64,000 nt of DNA, from positions 20,808,652 to 20,872,651 of the forward strand of contig VZSR01003806.1 of the NCBI GenBank assembly GCA_013398615.1, given 5' to 3'. The stretch is from Brachypodius melanocephalos (Eukaryota; Chordata; Aves; Passeriformes; Pycnonotidae). Positions 24,037 to 35,785 of this stretch are shown piece by piece (the first letter of the stretch is position 1; every line of letters begins with the position of its first letter). A program made the position numbers and the translations under genes. The notes below the pieces were generated by a model, which saw only the letters and a program-made list of their open reading frames with translations, was not told the DNA's origin and did no database searches.

Positions 24037-26116
24037 CTACCAAAACAAAACAACAGGACACACAAAAAGAGGGACAGACCAAAGTGCACCTGCAAGATGC
24101 AAAATGCCTTTATTTCCTTTATTTAGGGGACAAGGAGCGGGGAAGGCTGGCATGAAAACAGCCCAAGTGCATCAGTGCTGGACACTTCCTTTAACAAGCG
24201 TCACGTTTGATCAAAGTACCATAGCAGGAGAATGGATGACTCATGTCCCATATAATTCATATTAGGTGCAGCACTGCCATATGGAATGTACAAAGTTTCA
24301 TTACACGGGGATGAATAAATCTCTCATACCAGCATAAAAAACCTCACTCATAAAAATGAGGCAGAAAAATAAAAAATAAAGGATAGCAGGGGCTGCATGG
24401 TTAGTTACCCAAATGAATATGCATACACCAAGCTCCTCCAGCATCCAAAGGAAGAGATCCAAAATTCTGCGGTCTCTGTCCTCACACCCCTCCTTTTTAA
24501 GTCCCCTACTTAGTCCAGAGCTTGCACTGACTGAACTGAGGTCTTTGTATGATTTTTACAAGGTCTGCACAGGTAGTTCAGAAGGCGCTACAACGGTGCT
24601 AAAAAGCAAATAGATTGGAGGTTGCACATGTACTGTGACACACAGCAAATTTCAATTGCAATAAATATATACTTTGCCCCTCTCCTTCCTCTCTCCCTTC
24701 CTGAGAAGAGCAGGCAATTAAAACCAGCCTTTATTAGGCTTTATGAGACATTTCCCTTCCCCTTCTCCCCTCCTGCCCCAGTTGCATTGAAGGCAGACTC
24801 AAGCTTGCAAATGTAAATGCAAAATGAATTCTGTGCTGTGGGTTCATTTTTATTTCTGTACCCAATACTCATCTTCCATATGCCTGCAAACACAAGTAAT
24901 TTCAGTTTAAATAAGCACTAAAAGCATTACCTGAGACTCACTGCACAGCAACCCAAACCTCAGGCATGGAAACTTGGCATTCTGATGTACTCACCCCCTT
25001 CCTGCACGATTCCATCATCCTGCAGCCGACAGCAAATGAGGCTGATCAGCTTTTCTTACTGCTCATCTCTAATATTTTCCCCCAAAAGCCACATCTTTCC
25101 CTGATATCTCCAAACTACTTCCAACACATTTCCATTCTGGAGCTTTTGGACCCCACTGCTCCCATAGGTACTTCAGGAATAGAGCAGTTTTGGGGGGAAA
25201 AAAGAATAAATTCCAACATTATGACCAAAAATGTTTTGAGACATTTGGCCTTTCCTCTTATTTCTTTCTGCTCTCAAAGCCCACTGACTCTGACTTTCAT
25301 CCTCAAGAGTATAATCCCCTCCTTTCATCTTTGCCATAATGCTGAAAAGGAAGCTGCTAAAAGTAAAGGAAGGTCAGCCCTGAAAAAAAACACCCAAATG
25401 GCTCTCAGAGAAAACTTCTGCTTCTTCTTTATTATCTGTATTTTCCTGCACCACTTTGCAAATCCCTGCCACAAACTCTAAACAAACAACATGCATCCTC
25501 TCCAGATCCCACTGGAAAGCACTGACCAATTTAAGCTGAATTCCCTACTCGCCCTCTATATGGAAGGAATTACAAGGGGTGTGAAACAGTGGAGGAGTCA
25601 TGTGAATTGGTATTGGATCAGAATCCTGAATAAAAGTTGGGTGGAAAATGAGTGCTCTAACATCAATCCCAATTTCTGGTACAGCACCAGAAAAATTATT
25701 TCAACAGTCAGACTGTGGGACACCCACACAGGGCCAGGGACTGCCCCCACAAGGCAGGTGAGAGGTCCTGGGATGGTGACCCTTGGAGCATTGGCAGGAA
25801 CAACTGCCTGAAGCAGCTCCGCCTTTCCTGATCATCATCATCAAATCCTCATGGAGTGGTGTGGGTTGGAAGAGACATTTCAGGTCATTTAGTCCAAACC
25901 TACTGCGATGAGCAGGGGTGTCTTGAGCTAGATCAGGTTGCTCAGAGCCTTGTCCCACCTGACCTTGAATGTTTCCTGGGATGGGGAATCCACCACCTCC
26001 CTGGACAACCTGCATCAGCGTTTTACCACCCAACAATTCCAATTTGAGCCGTCTTCCAACGCACTCATTCCTGCTGAATTCTCACCTCCCAACTTCTTAC
26101 AGAGACTTTCACTCAC
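24037..26116 (-). other. HMBOX1: HMBOX1 intron between exons 26117-26596 and 23951-24036
   Basis: This is the shortest intron in view, at about 2.1 kb, with a consensus gtgagt donor and a ttttggtag acceptor. It has one recognisable repeat, the CR1 piece at 25852-26035 near the donor. The 171-codon plus-strand frame at 24966-25481 shows no known motif and is treated as chance. Confidence 0.85.
25852..26035 (-). repeat. HMBOX1: CR1 LINE, 3' fragment next to HMBOX1 exon 26117-26596
   Basis: Reverse-complement CR1 signatures: gtgggttggaagagacattt caggtcatttagtcc, cctgaccttgaatgtttcct gggatgggg, and ccaccacctccctggacaacc. It is in the same orientation as HMBOX1 and ends about 80 bases from the splice donor. 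The plus-strand frames at 25856-26237 run through it. Confidence 0.92.
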
Positions 26117-26596
26117 CTCATCAGCTCCTCCACTTTGTCGTCGATGTCCAAGTCCTCCTCGGAAGCCTCGAAGCTGTAGGACCTCTGGGCCAGGCTGTTG
26201 GCCAGGGGGTAGCGGGTGGGCGACATCTTCCCGTTGAAGGCAGACAATCTCTCGTTACTCTCCCTCCCGTTCTGATTCGTAGTGCAAGGCTGTGGGGAGG
26301 TGTCGTAACTGTTGCTCGGGGACGGCGACATCCCGGAGTGCTGGGTCTGTGTGGAAGCCGTGGCCGTCGAGGAAGACGCCGGGACGTTGTTGGTGCTGTT
26401 GCTGTAGGAGCCGCCTCCGTAGCCAGACCTTCTCCCGAATTTGTCGCTATGCTCTTGGTCGAGACGGTCCAAGGTTTCCAGGGCATGCAGGATCTCATGC
26501 CTGGTCATTCCCGTGCGTCTCAGGCGCTGCAGGAGGTCGATCTGCTCTATGGTGAATCTTGGCTCGTCTGTGTAGTGAGACATGGTTTCCAGCAGG
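26117..26596 (-). CDS. HMBOX1: HMBOX1 coding exon with conserved start Met (N-terminus and linker)
   Basis: HMBOX1/HOT1 is a nuclear homeobox protein known to bind double-stranded telomeric TTAGGG repeats and to act as a transcriptional regulator. Reading leftward, a splice acceptor (pyrimidine-rich, ending ttccag) precedes CCTGCTGGAAACC and the ATG at 26583-26581, which opens MSHYTDEPRFTIEQIDLLQR. Residues about 8-40 match the HNF-p1-like segment. Residues about 50-125 are a Gly/Ser/Thr/Asn-rich linker (SSSTATASTQTQHSG), followed by an acidic stretch (EASEEDLDIDDK) leading into the POU-like domain. The exon ends ATG-AG before gtgagt, in phase 2. The human protein starts about 12 residues earlier (MLSSFPVVLLET-). 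Only the LLET part is encoded here, so the upstream residues need another exon, which I could not find. The exon is unusually CpG-rich. Identification is by recognised sequence and is very secure. Confidence 0.97.
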
Positions 26597-28989
26597 CTGG
26601 AAATGAGGTGAAATACAAAATACTTCAGTTCAATAGTTCTAGGTGGCACACGGAAAGTACTTTTTAAGTTTTGGTGCAAAACTTTGAAACATACACACGA
26701 CAGCTCCAAGATCCACCTCCAAACAACCTCAGCCAGACACCTGCCATGAATGCCAACCTCACTATACAGCAGAAGAGTTTATTTTCCTTGGAGTGCTCCA
26801 ACAGCATTTCGGACCTTCCCTGCATTCCCCACAGAAGCACCAACCCTGCAGTTTGTGCCCTCTTGCTTTTGATAAATTGCTGCTACAGAGACTGTGGTTG
26901 CTCAGTAATTAAGGCTGCAACTTGATTCCACACAAAATGTTGCCCGGTGTTAAGTAACCCCCCCAGACAGGAATCTCAGATTTCTGTGGTGGCCAGAGAT
27001 CTGAGTTTTTCTGGACAAGTTTTAACCAGTTATGACGTGAGATTTATGAATCTCAGCTCTTTCAAATCTTAACTACAAAGAGGTCGAGTTGCCCTAACTT
27101 TCGTTGCTATCTTGAAAAAAAAAGAAGATAAAAACACGCCCAGCGGAAATTCTAGTGGCCTGTAGGACCCAAGTTGATTTGACTGAAGTTGGATTTCTGA
27201 AGTTAGGAACTTTTGAACCTGGAATGTTGTCACAGATTGCCTGCCCTGACAAGGAAAGTGCAGCACATCCAATTACTCCTGAGCTTTCATTTAAAGAAAT
27301 AAGTCTTCAGCCTTTTCCCCTCCAAAGACTGGCTTCTCAGGTTAACTCAACCATCCTGGCAGCTCAACAAAATCATTTTTAACTCCTAAATTTCCCACGG
27401 TGCCACAACAATGAACCTTATTTGCTGCAAAGCCCAGAAATGGAACTGAAAAAAAAACTCAGTATGCTCCCTCAATCACTCTTCTTTCCTAAGTCTCCTG
27501 GCTGCAGATCCAAATGTCACACAAATAACAAGATCTCCTCCTTCAGAACTCTAGATCTTGAGAAGAAGGGATGGCAGATGGAGGGCAGGCAGAACTTGGC
27601 AAGTAGTATATGGCATTTTCCATCCTTCTCAGGAATCTTCTTGTGAGTCAAGGGTTTATTGCCATTCCTGCAGGAGAGCAGGGTGAAGAGATCATTCAAA
27701 CTCCAGGAGACGTGACAGAGCTGATGTACAATCCCTGCGAGCCAGAGCAAATCACAGCTGAGGGAAAGTCAAGGAAGAATTCCAAGGACCCTGTGAAAGC
27801 CAGGAGGGATGATGGCTGTCAGGCTGAGAGACCTTCCAGGGACAGGGCTGCCTATTCCTCCCCACAAATTTTGAGGATAACTCCTCATGTCCAATTCTGC
27901 CCTGGCACAGAGAAGCTCTCAACAGGAGTCATGGAATGACTCGAGATCCATAGTTGGGGTTGAAGAACAACGCTGAGAACTGGCTTCTTGGAGCAGAGCT
28001 GAAGTAGAGCTCTAAAGACAAAGCCAGGATGCACAAATCCACAAAAACAGCACTTGCAGCCTGGGAAATACAGAAATGAGAAGAAAATCCCATCTTTGCC
28101 CCCGTCCAGCAACTACTGAGCCTCTTCCATTGTTTTGTGAGAGAACGAATCAGGAGGACAACGCAAGGAGATGACTCCCATCCAAGAAAATGCCTGTGTG
28201 AGAAGACAGACGTTCTACATCCACATCAGTACTTCAGCCCAACAGAAATGAGCTGTCCTCCCAAAAATTGATTACTGGAAACGTCCGGGCCATTTTAAAT
28301 TTTCCAAGACAAGCACCCAGACTGTTGAACCACAGGAGGGCACGGCAGGCAATGCAGCAGTCGACTTTCAATTCCTGCAACTGACTGGAATTGTAACAAC
28401 CACAACTTGGAAGTGGCATCCCAGCCTGAGACCTTCAGAGCTTGACAAGAAGCATTTGGAGGATACAGATGTTGTGTTCTAGGTTTGACCTCTGGGGGAG
28501 GCAGGGCTGCTCCATCCTCCTCTCCCAGCTTTGGGAGAAGTGTCACAGGGACTTACTGACTCACCACTGACAACTCTGAGGTTTCAAACAGAAAATCTCT
28601 TTAAACATCTGGCCTTGAGTGGTTTTCACTGGATATGCCAGCTCACCTTTCCTCAGGGAAACACCTGGTTTGGGCTTTTCCTACCTGTATTTCTAATGTC
28701 ACCATTTCCTGGATCATTTATCTGTCAATACCAAGTTTCATGTGCTCGATTTCTTTCTTTGAACTGGAGAACTTAATGAGCCAGAGCCTCCAACCAGAAT
28801 TACCTCCACTCAAAATTCCTACTTAACAGACTCTTCAACATTTAATACTAAAACATACTTTAAATTATTTAATCATCCATTTATCACAGACACAGAAACC
28901 CACAACTTTTGTCCTTGGAGCCACGTGAACAAAAAAACTCCCATCTGATAAAAGCAAGACTTTCCAGATGGCTTCAAGAATGTCAAGCA

Positions 28990-29165
28990 ACACAGAATCA
29001 CGGAATTACAGAATGGTTTGGATTGAAAGGGGCTGTAAAATCATTTAGTTCCACCCCCTGCCATGGGCACAGACACCTTTCACTATCCTGGGTTGCTCCA
29101 AGCCCTGTCCAGCCTGGCCCTGGACACTTCCAGGGATGGAGCAGCCACAGGTTCTCTGCTGCCAG
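28990..29165 (-). repeat. CR1 LINE, short 3' fragment
   Basis: Signatures: acagaatcacggaattacag aatggtttgg, ccctgccatgggcacagac, ttgctccaagccctgtccag, and ctggacacttccagggatgg. Truncated after about 175 bases. Confidence 0.93.
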
Positions 29166-32100
29166 GGCCTCAGTACCTCCTGCAGCAGATGGTGGCCATG
29201 GCCAACGATTCTCTCTAAAATTTGGGTGTCATTCCTAATTCATCTGAAGTGCCAACGCTCAGCTCCTGGATCTGGGTGCCCAGGCCAAATTAATCTCCTT
29301 TAGTGAATTACACATAATGATTTGGTGAATCCTCAGTGTTCTTTAGTGAATTCCAGCTAATGAAGCGCAGAGTTCTCAGATGCAGGGGCAGGAGTTGACC
29401 TTCGGTCGCTCGTGGCCGTACGAGGGAAAGAGCTCCGGCCTCAATTTGTCCCTCTTTGATACAGCTGAGCTTGTGCAGGAATTTCAATCCACAGGGATGC
29501 AAAGGCTGCTGGGCAAAGCCACCCTCTGTCCCAGGAATAAGATATTCAGTGACTTCCAATTTGTATTCTGGAGCTCTGTTCATCAGTGGACTTTAAAGCC
29601 TTACAGAAAATAATGTAAGAGTAGCAAATCTACTGTCAAATTAACTCCATGATACTGTGTTTAACACGACCACTGGAAAAATGTGGACAACTTGAAAAAG
29701 AAACAAAACTAAAATCAACAGTCTGCTCGTCTGTCCTTGCAAAGAATTCTTCCAGCCCTACAACACTTTTAAGGTAACTTCTGGGTAATTTTTCAACACT
29801 TAAGAGGTAAGAACACCAAAATTAGAGTATCACCCTGATGGTCTCACTAATGTCATACAGAGATGTCCAAAGTGTCTTGTTTATATGTGCACACTCAGCA
29901 TATATTGCACTGACACATCTCATTGGTCTTCTTGATCTGGAACTCCTGTTCCCATCTTCACGTGCTTTTCTACACAGCCATAACATCTAGAAATAATCCT
30001 AAGGGGCTTTCATGTATTGAAAACAACTGCAGGAACTTGGAATTTTCCATTAAAACCCCAAAACAAATATTGCAAAACGTGGTATTATTGAACGCGTTCC
30101 AACATTGCCAACTATCCACAACTTTTTAATGAATAACTACAGCAAGCATTATTTAGAACTGTTACTTGAGCAGGGCTTTGGTTATTTTCCCTTTTTAAAA
30201 TATATTAATAAACTTACCCTGTTTAAAGATCAATTTACAAAGCAGTTAATTAAATCAGCCATTTTAGAATCACCCTAATTTCATTCACCTCATTAATGAG
30301 TGGATATTCTCCACCACTTCATCCCACCCACATTGCAGTAAGAGCCTCTTATCCTCCTGCACTCCTCTGGCTACCTGTAATTCAATTTACTTCCCCCTCT
30401 TTTTCCTTGTGAAATACAATCAACTGCAAAAGTAGCAAGGAATAAAATAAGACAGAGACAAGCAGAATGATTGGGGGGTACAGGAGAAAATCAAGATGGA
30501 AAATACTTTTCCCGAGAACACGGACTGCGGACTGACTTTGCTGTAGGCAAACTTTGCTACCTGTGTAGCAAAATATCCTCTACATCCCATGCTTTATCTG
30601 CTATCAATACTCTCACCACTGATAATGGGCTGTCGAATTTCCTTGGGGAGACACCCAAAAAAAGAGAGATAACCAAAGGAGAACAGCTGTGCATTTTTCT
30701 CCCCAAAATTCTGCAAGCAAAACCTCTGCGAATCTCTAATCAAGCTCAAAACTAAAAGTGACCGATTTTTTAGCAACTGAATCTTGCCCTTTAATACAAA
30801 GTTTCTTTAGGTCCTGACAGAAAAAAAGTAAGTAGCCTAAAACATCAAACTTATTTAAATTCCTTACACTAAGCTGGCAATAATTCCTCAAATAGATGGT
30901 CCAACTGTACCTGTAATTCTAAAGCATTAAAACTTCATGCTCATCTTCTATGGCTCATCCAAAAGCAACCTGAGGTACCTGAATATCAGACTGAAGGGAG
31001 AACTTTAAGCAGGTAAATAAAAAGAAGTTTATTTTCCCTTCCAAACCCACAGATATGAAATATTCAGCAGGTCCCACCCAGCCCAGTGCAGCATCACTCC
31101 TTCCCTTCTAAGGCGACTTTGTGGAGTTTTCCTGTGTCTGTGTCAGGGGCTGCTCTCATCAGCATTGCCTTTCCTTCTCATTCCATCAAGGTTTATTTAA
31201 CCTCTTTTTTTTTAATGAATTTCACCCTTTGGATGTGGGGCTCCCTCCCCAGTTTGACTGTTCTGATTTCCAGCGGGGATATGTGGCCAGAGTGATCTCT
31301 TCCCTTATCTTCCTGCACCGTATAGAGAAAAGTAAAGGAAAAACACATCAAGGGTTTCTCACCTACTCTCACAGCCCAAGCCCACACGGATACAAGAATC
31401 ATTTACCCAACAGTTAACTTTCTAGGTGATGGAGCACAGCAGAATAATCCCATAAAAACAGCTACAAGCTAAGTCCATGTCCAATTGAACTCGCAGAAGT
31501 TCAAAGCAATTCAATTACCCGTTTGGGAATAAGGCCAGACAGCAGCCTTAACACCTCTAACACTTGAGAAAATGGCTCTGGACTCTTTAATGATCACAAG
31601 AAATCATTTTTTCCACTCTTCTACTCACTGTAGATGAGTAGGAAGCACTCTAGCATCACGGAGGAGATGTTCTTCTGCAGAGGTCCTTCTCCAATTCCCA
31701 TTAAAATTCACTGCTTTATCTAATAAGCAAAGTTCAAGACTGACAAAACCAGCTGTGCTTTTTGCTGTAAGACCTGTATTTGATATAATCTGCATAATAT
31801 GGATGTGGGCAAGAGCCAAAGTGTTCAGAACAGGATCCTAAGTCTGGTAATTGGTTTAAGAATGATTCTGATCAAGTCCCATCAACTTAGGAGAGCAGGA
31901 TGGGGAGAGATGCCAACATTTACTGTCCTCTAACACACGGGCCAGGCTAGGACCCACCTGCACTGCACTGCCCTGCTCACAGGGACATCCAGGATTTGTC
32001 ATCCCATTTATTACAGCACCAGCATTTTCCACAACATCCCAGGCACCCCCTTGGTGTCACTCAATGCCATCTCACCATTTAAATGGAAGAGTAAAATTAC

Positions 32101-32582
32101 GACGTAAATTGTGGCTTTCCAGCTGAAATGGGTTCTTCCAAAGTACACAGCTAAAAAATCACTTTCTACAACTCGTTAATTAAACCAGTTTTAATTACCA
32201 TCAGAGTTGAAAGTTGAACTCCTTAACCTGCCAGATTTTTCCTGTGTCTGTGCATCCATTACTGGTGAGAACTGCAGCCTGAACAACTCTGGAGGTGGAT
32301 GTCCTCCTGATGTTACAAAGGGGCATTAAGGATGGCATTGCTATTTCCAAAGCAATGTAATTTGCTTATCACCCAGTCTGATATTCAACCACCGAATTCA
32401 CAGGAAGTACTGCTCCAGATGCTTCCTACAAGAACCAGCGACTACAAAGAAACTCCACTTCCAGCTGTCCACTCTGAATTTTTTAACCCTGCTTTAGGTT
32501 ATGCAAGCTTGTTTCTCTCTCCACACATACTTATCAGATCTGAGGACCAAGCATAGTTTCATTCAGTCCTTCCTTTTCTACA

Positions 32583-32705
32583 CAGAATCCCAGGCTGGTG
32601 TTGGTTGGAAGGGTCCTTAAAACTCATTTGCCATGGGCAGGGATGGCACTGAGAGATGAGGTTGATCAGGGCCCCATCCAACCCTTCACCCCATCCCAAA
32701 GGATG
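32583..32705 (-). repeat. CR1 LINE, degenerate 3' fragment
   Basis: Starts cagaatcccaggctggtgtt ggttggaagggtccttaaaa and retains ccatgggcaggga, then decays into gggccccatccaaccc. An internal deletion relative to the other copies is apparent. Confidence 0.8.
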
Positions 32706-32794
32706 CAGCTGGTTCTTACAAGACGCTCAAAGGAAGGGCTTTCATTGAGCTACAGCTGTTCCACAAACAGCACTGATATGTATCACCAAAAAAA

Positions 32795-32870
32795 TTCCAG
32801 AATCCCAGAATATTCTGAGTTAGAAGAGACACACAAGGATCAATCATCAAGCCCAGAGGCAAAGACTGTG
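32795..32870 (-). repeat. CR1 LINE, very short 3' end
   Basis: Signature cagaatcccagaatattctg agttagaagagac, then atcatcaagcccag. Only the terminal 3' sequence remains. Confidence 0.65.
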
Positions 32871-33001
32871 ACCCTCCCAGGGCAGCTCTAAAGCACTGCT
32901 GGGAAAGAATTGGGGCATTTAGGGCATAACAGTATCCAGCCTTCTGAAATTCAAGCTTTGGCCTTTTCTGTTCTTACTGAACGAATGACTCTCCTTCAAT
33001 T

Positions 33002-33183
33002 TGGAGGGTGGTGAGGCCCCGGCACAGGTTTCTCAGAGAAGCTGTGGCTGCCCCTGGATCCCTGGAAGTATCCAAGGCCAGGCTCGGAGCAACCTGGGAC
33101 AGTGAGTGGCATCCCTGCCACTGGAATGAGATGAACTTCAAGGTTCCTTGCAACTCAAACCACTGTGCGATTCGATGATTCAC
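33002..33183 (+). repeat. CR1 LINE, 3' fragment with intact 3' end
   Basis: Forward signatures: cagagaagctgtggctgccc, ctggatccctggaag, then ggttccttgcaactcaaacc and the terminal gcgattcgatgattcac, which corresponds to the CR1 octamer-type tail. The minus-strand frame 32974-33183 is its translation. Confidence 0.92.
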
Positions 33184-33561
33184 AGCAATATAAATATTTC
33201 AGAACCACCTAAAACTTTGCACCGCATTAAGCAAAGCTGCCTTCAAAACCAGGAGCTGATGCTGTGAATTCTGGGGCATAACAGAGGATTAAGGATCTGA
33301 CTCATCACTTATGCTCATCAATTGCAACTCCAGTATTTTCAGAGGAGTTGTACCAGTTTCAAGAGAGAGAGAGGAACAAAAAACCTCAGGCCTGAAGTGC
33401 TCATCATGTCAACGAACACAGAGCCATCCTCATCCATACGTTTGCATAATTATCTCCTGCAGTTGCATCCCTGGGTTCTGATTTTCAAAAAAAAAAAGGC
33501 CTCCACTCCCATTCATCCTGATTCACAAACAAAATGTAATTCTTGTAATGACTGCTCTCAT

Positions 33562-33776
33562 CCCGAGGAAACGAGAGCCTCGCGCTGCAGCAAGGAGGGG
33601 AAATCAGGCTCCGAGCTGAGCCCCGGAGCCTCAGCGTCACCAGCTCTGTTTAGGGATGCAAAACGGCGGCTCCGGAATGCAGAGCTCTGCCACACGCCTT
33701 CGATCAAAACGGGGACAATTAATAAGAGCAGCCTGAAACTTCTGAAAATAAATCCGGCGTAATCAAATACTCACCG
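33562..33776. promoter_or_regulatory. CpG-dense islet, candidate regulatory element or alternative first-exon region
   Basis: I count about 16 CpG dinucleotides in roughly 215 bases, in surroundings almost devoid of CpG. On the HMBOX1 strand a splice-donor consensus (GCG before gtgagta, at 33775/33774) sits at its right edge. It is therefore conceivable that a 5' non-coding exon lies just right of 33775 with the CpG patch in the start of the intron. Promoter activity is inference only. It could also be an intronic enhancer or a chance cluster. Confidence 0.3.
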
Positions 33777-34200
33777 CTACACAAATTAGAGGAGGCAAGC
33801 TGAGAGCAGAATATCAACACATCGTTTCTTCAGGAGGCTTCAAGTTTCTCAGTTGGTTAAAGAGCCCCAAACCCCGACTCACTGTTCTACATAAGCTGTT
33901 CTTCCACTTATTCTCTGAAACTCTCTGCTGATAAAATAATTTTAATGGATGCTGGCAGTGAGCAAACCCAGTCGTTCTGCCACTTGGGTGAGTAACTTAC
34001 TCTGCTTTACATCTCTGGGAAAGAGAGAAAGAACTTGAGATTGATCTTACAAGGCAAAAATATAATATAAATGGCAATTATTGTCATAATCCAAGTCTTA
34101 CAAAAGGGACTGACCTCTGACTAAGCATAGGGCTGGCAGCCAGATACTTCTGAATTCTACTCAAGACACACACACTGATTCACATTGACACCTTATCTGT

Positions 34201-34212
34201 CTAACCCTAACC
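34201..34212 (+). repeat. Two-unit telomere-like CTAACC motif
   Basis: The 12-mer ctaaccctaacc equals two vertebrate telomeric units. At this length it may well be chance. It is noted because HMBOX1 is itself a telomeric-repeat binding protein. Confidence 0.5.
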
Positions 34213-34596
34213 TTCCCTACTTCCAAAATCTGGGTTTCCTGCTATTGTTGCAATTCTACAGCAACGAGGCAGGAATTCAAACTCTGAGCTTGGATTCAAG
34301 GGCAGAACGAGGGATCAGCAGGACTAACAAACAGAGAGAAAAACTGTAGTGGCAGCTGAGTGCTGAACCAGGGCCCAAAGCCCAAACCCCAAACCAGTGC
34401 CAAGAGCAAGGATTTGGGAGCCAAAGACTAAACTTTGGATATATAAGCTCTGTAACAGCTCTCAAAGCAGGACTGGTGTGTTTTAGTTACAGTAAATCTC
34501 ATGAGCATATTAAAACACTTTGAAGAAACTTTGAAGAAACAGAGTCATTTAAAAAGTCATCAATAAAACTAAGACATGGCCTGCCCTAGACACCAG

Positions 34597-34743
34597 ACTG
34601 ACCCATCCCTGGAAGTGTCCAAGGCCAGGTTGGATGGGGCTTGGAGCAATCTGGGATAGTGGAAGGTGTCCCTGCCATGGTGGGACTGGATGAGCTTGAA
34701 GGTCCCTTCCAACCCAAACCACTCTGGGATTCTACGATAATTC
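34597..34743 (+). repeat. CR1 LINE, 3' fragment with intact 3' end
   Basis: Signatures: catccctggaagtgtccaag gccaggttggatgg, ttggagcaatctgggatagt, ggtcccttccaacccaaacc, and terminal gggattctacgataattc. Confidence 0.94.
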
Positions 34744-34889
34744 GTAATTTTTAGCTGTCAAGCTTACAGGGTACAGTGCTGTCTTCTGCCTCACCCATTT
34801 AATTTCAAAATTGGACCAATCCTTTATTAAAATGCAGGCAAAATCTCAGAACTCTTCTCCATTAATTCTGCCACCTGGAGTATCTAAAT

Positions 34890-35050
34890 ACTCCAATCAG
34901 AAGATCCCTGTGAGGCAGGGAAGTAACACGACTAATTTTTGTGACCAAGAACTTCCAGAGAGGGGCTGAACTTTGGACAAGTCCAGATGACTCGTTCAAA
35001 ATCACACAGGAATTTTGCAAGAAGGCAGAACAAGAGCCTGACCAAACTCT
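34890..35050 (+). repeat. MIR-like ancient SINE remnant
   Basis: The order atccctgtgaggcagggaag, ccagagaggggctgaacttt, then gttcaaaatcacacaggaat matches the forward MIR layout (tgaggtaggtaag, cagagaggttaagtgac, aggtcacacag). This is one of the clearer old SINE remnants here. Confidence 0.6.
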
Positions 35051-35654
35051 TGAGCATTTTCTCACCACACATACAGGGTCCATCTATAGCATCACACATG
35101 ATAAGATGCAGGACAACTTTCAAGCAAAGCCATCACCAGGATCTCCACCACCTCTTCAACACATGAAGAAAAAAAGAGATTCTGAAGTATTTCAGACAGC
35201 TTCATTCTCCTTCAGGATCTATCACCAGCACTAACAACTAAAACCCTTCCTTGAAAGAGAAATTAATTGCTTCAGAAGACTAAAATCCAAACCCAGCAAA
35301 CAGCTGAACCTCACCTACCCCTGCTTTTGTGCTTAACTACAAAGCAAATTATTTTCCACTAGAAAAACAGTTTGCAAGTCTGCCAGTGTTACTGGCACAG
35401 CCTTAGTGAAGACAGAGATTACACTTGGAGAACTCAGGAACAGGTAACAGTGTCTCCTCGAAGAAAATAAATAATAATAGCAAAAACCATGGGCTTCTGG
35501 CCACTGCTGCTTCCATACTGGAGTTTTATTTTAGTTAAAAGCATTTCAGAAAGAAATGATTTTCCTAATTAATGCTCTTAAACCAACCAACATTTCTTTG
35601 TGTAACCCAGACGTGAAGCAGGGAAATTTCCTGTATGACAGACGAAGCCCAGTC

Positions 35655-35785
35655 TACATTCCATGCTGCCAAGGCCACCACTAACCCATGCCCCAAGTGT
35701 CACATCCACACAGCTTTTAAATCCCTCCAGGGATGGGAATCCACCACTTCCCTGGACAGCTGTGCCAAACTCTTTTGAGGAAAAA
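35655..35785 (-). repeat. CR1 LINE, internal fragment
   Basis: Signatures gctgccaaggccaccactaa, ttaaatccctccagggatgg and cttccctggacagc belong to a CR1 group that also appears as the outer element near 39812-39925. Both ends are truncated. Confidence 0.85.

Noticed and set aside
24966..25481. 171-codon plus-strand open frame
   Set aside because: Lies antisense in a 2.1 kb HMBOX1 intron and has no recognisable domain.
25969..26667. 232-codon plus-strand frame
   Set aside because: Antisense shadow of the CpG-rich HMBOX1 exon, extended through the adjacent CR1.
26597..26709. In-frame upstream extension of the HMBOX1 start exon to a further Met
   Set aside because: The frame crosses a good splice acceptor at 26597/26598, and the extra residues do not resemble the known HMBOX1 N-terminus.
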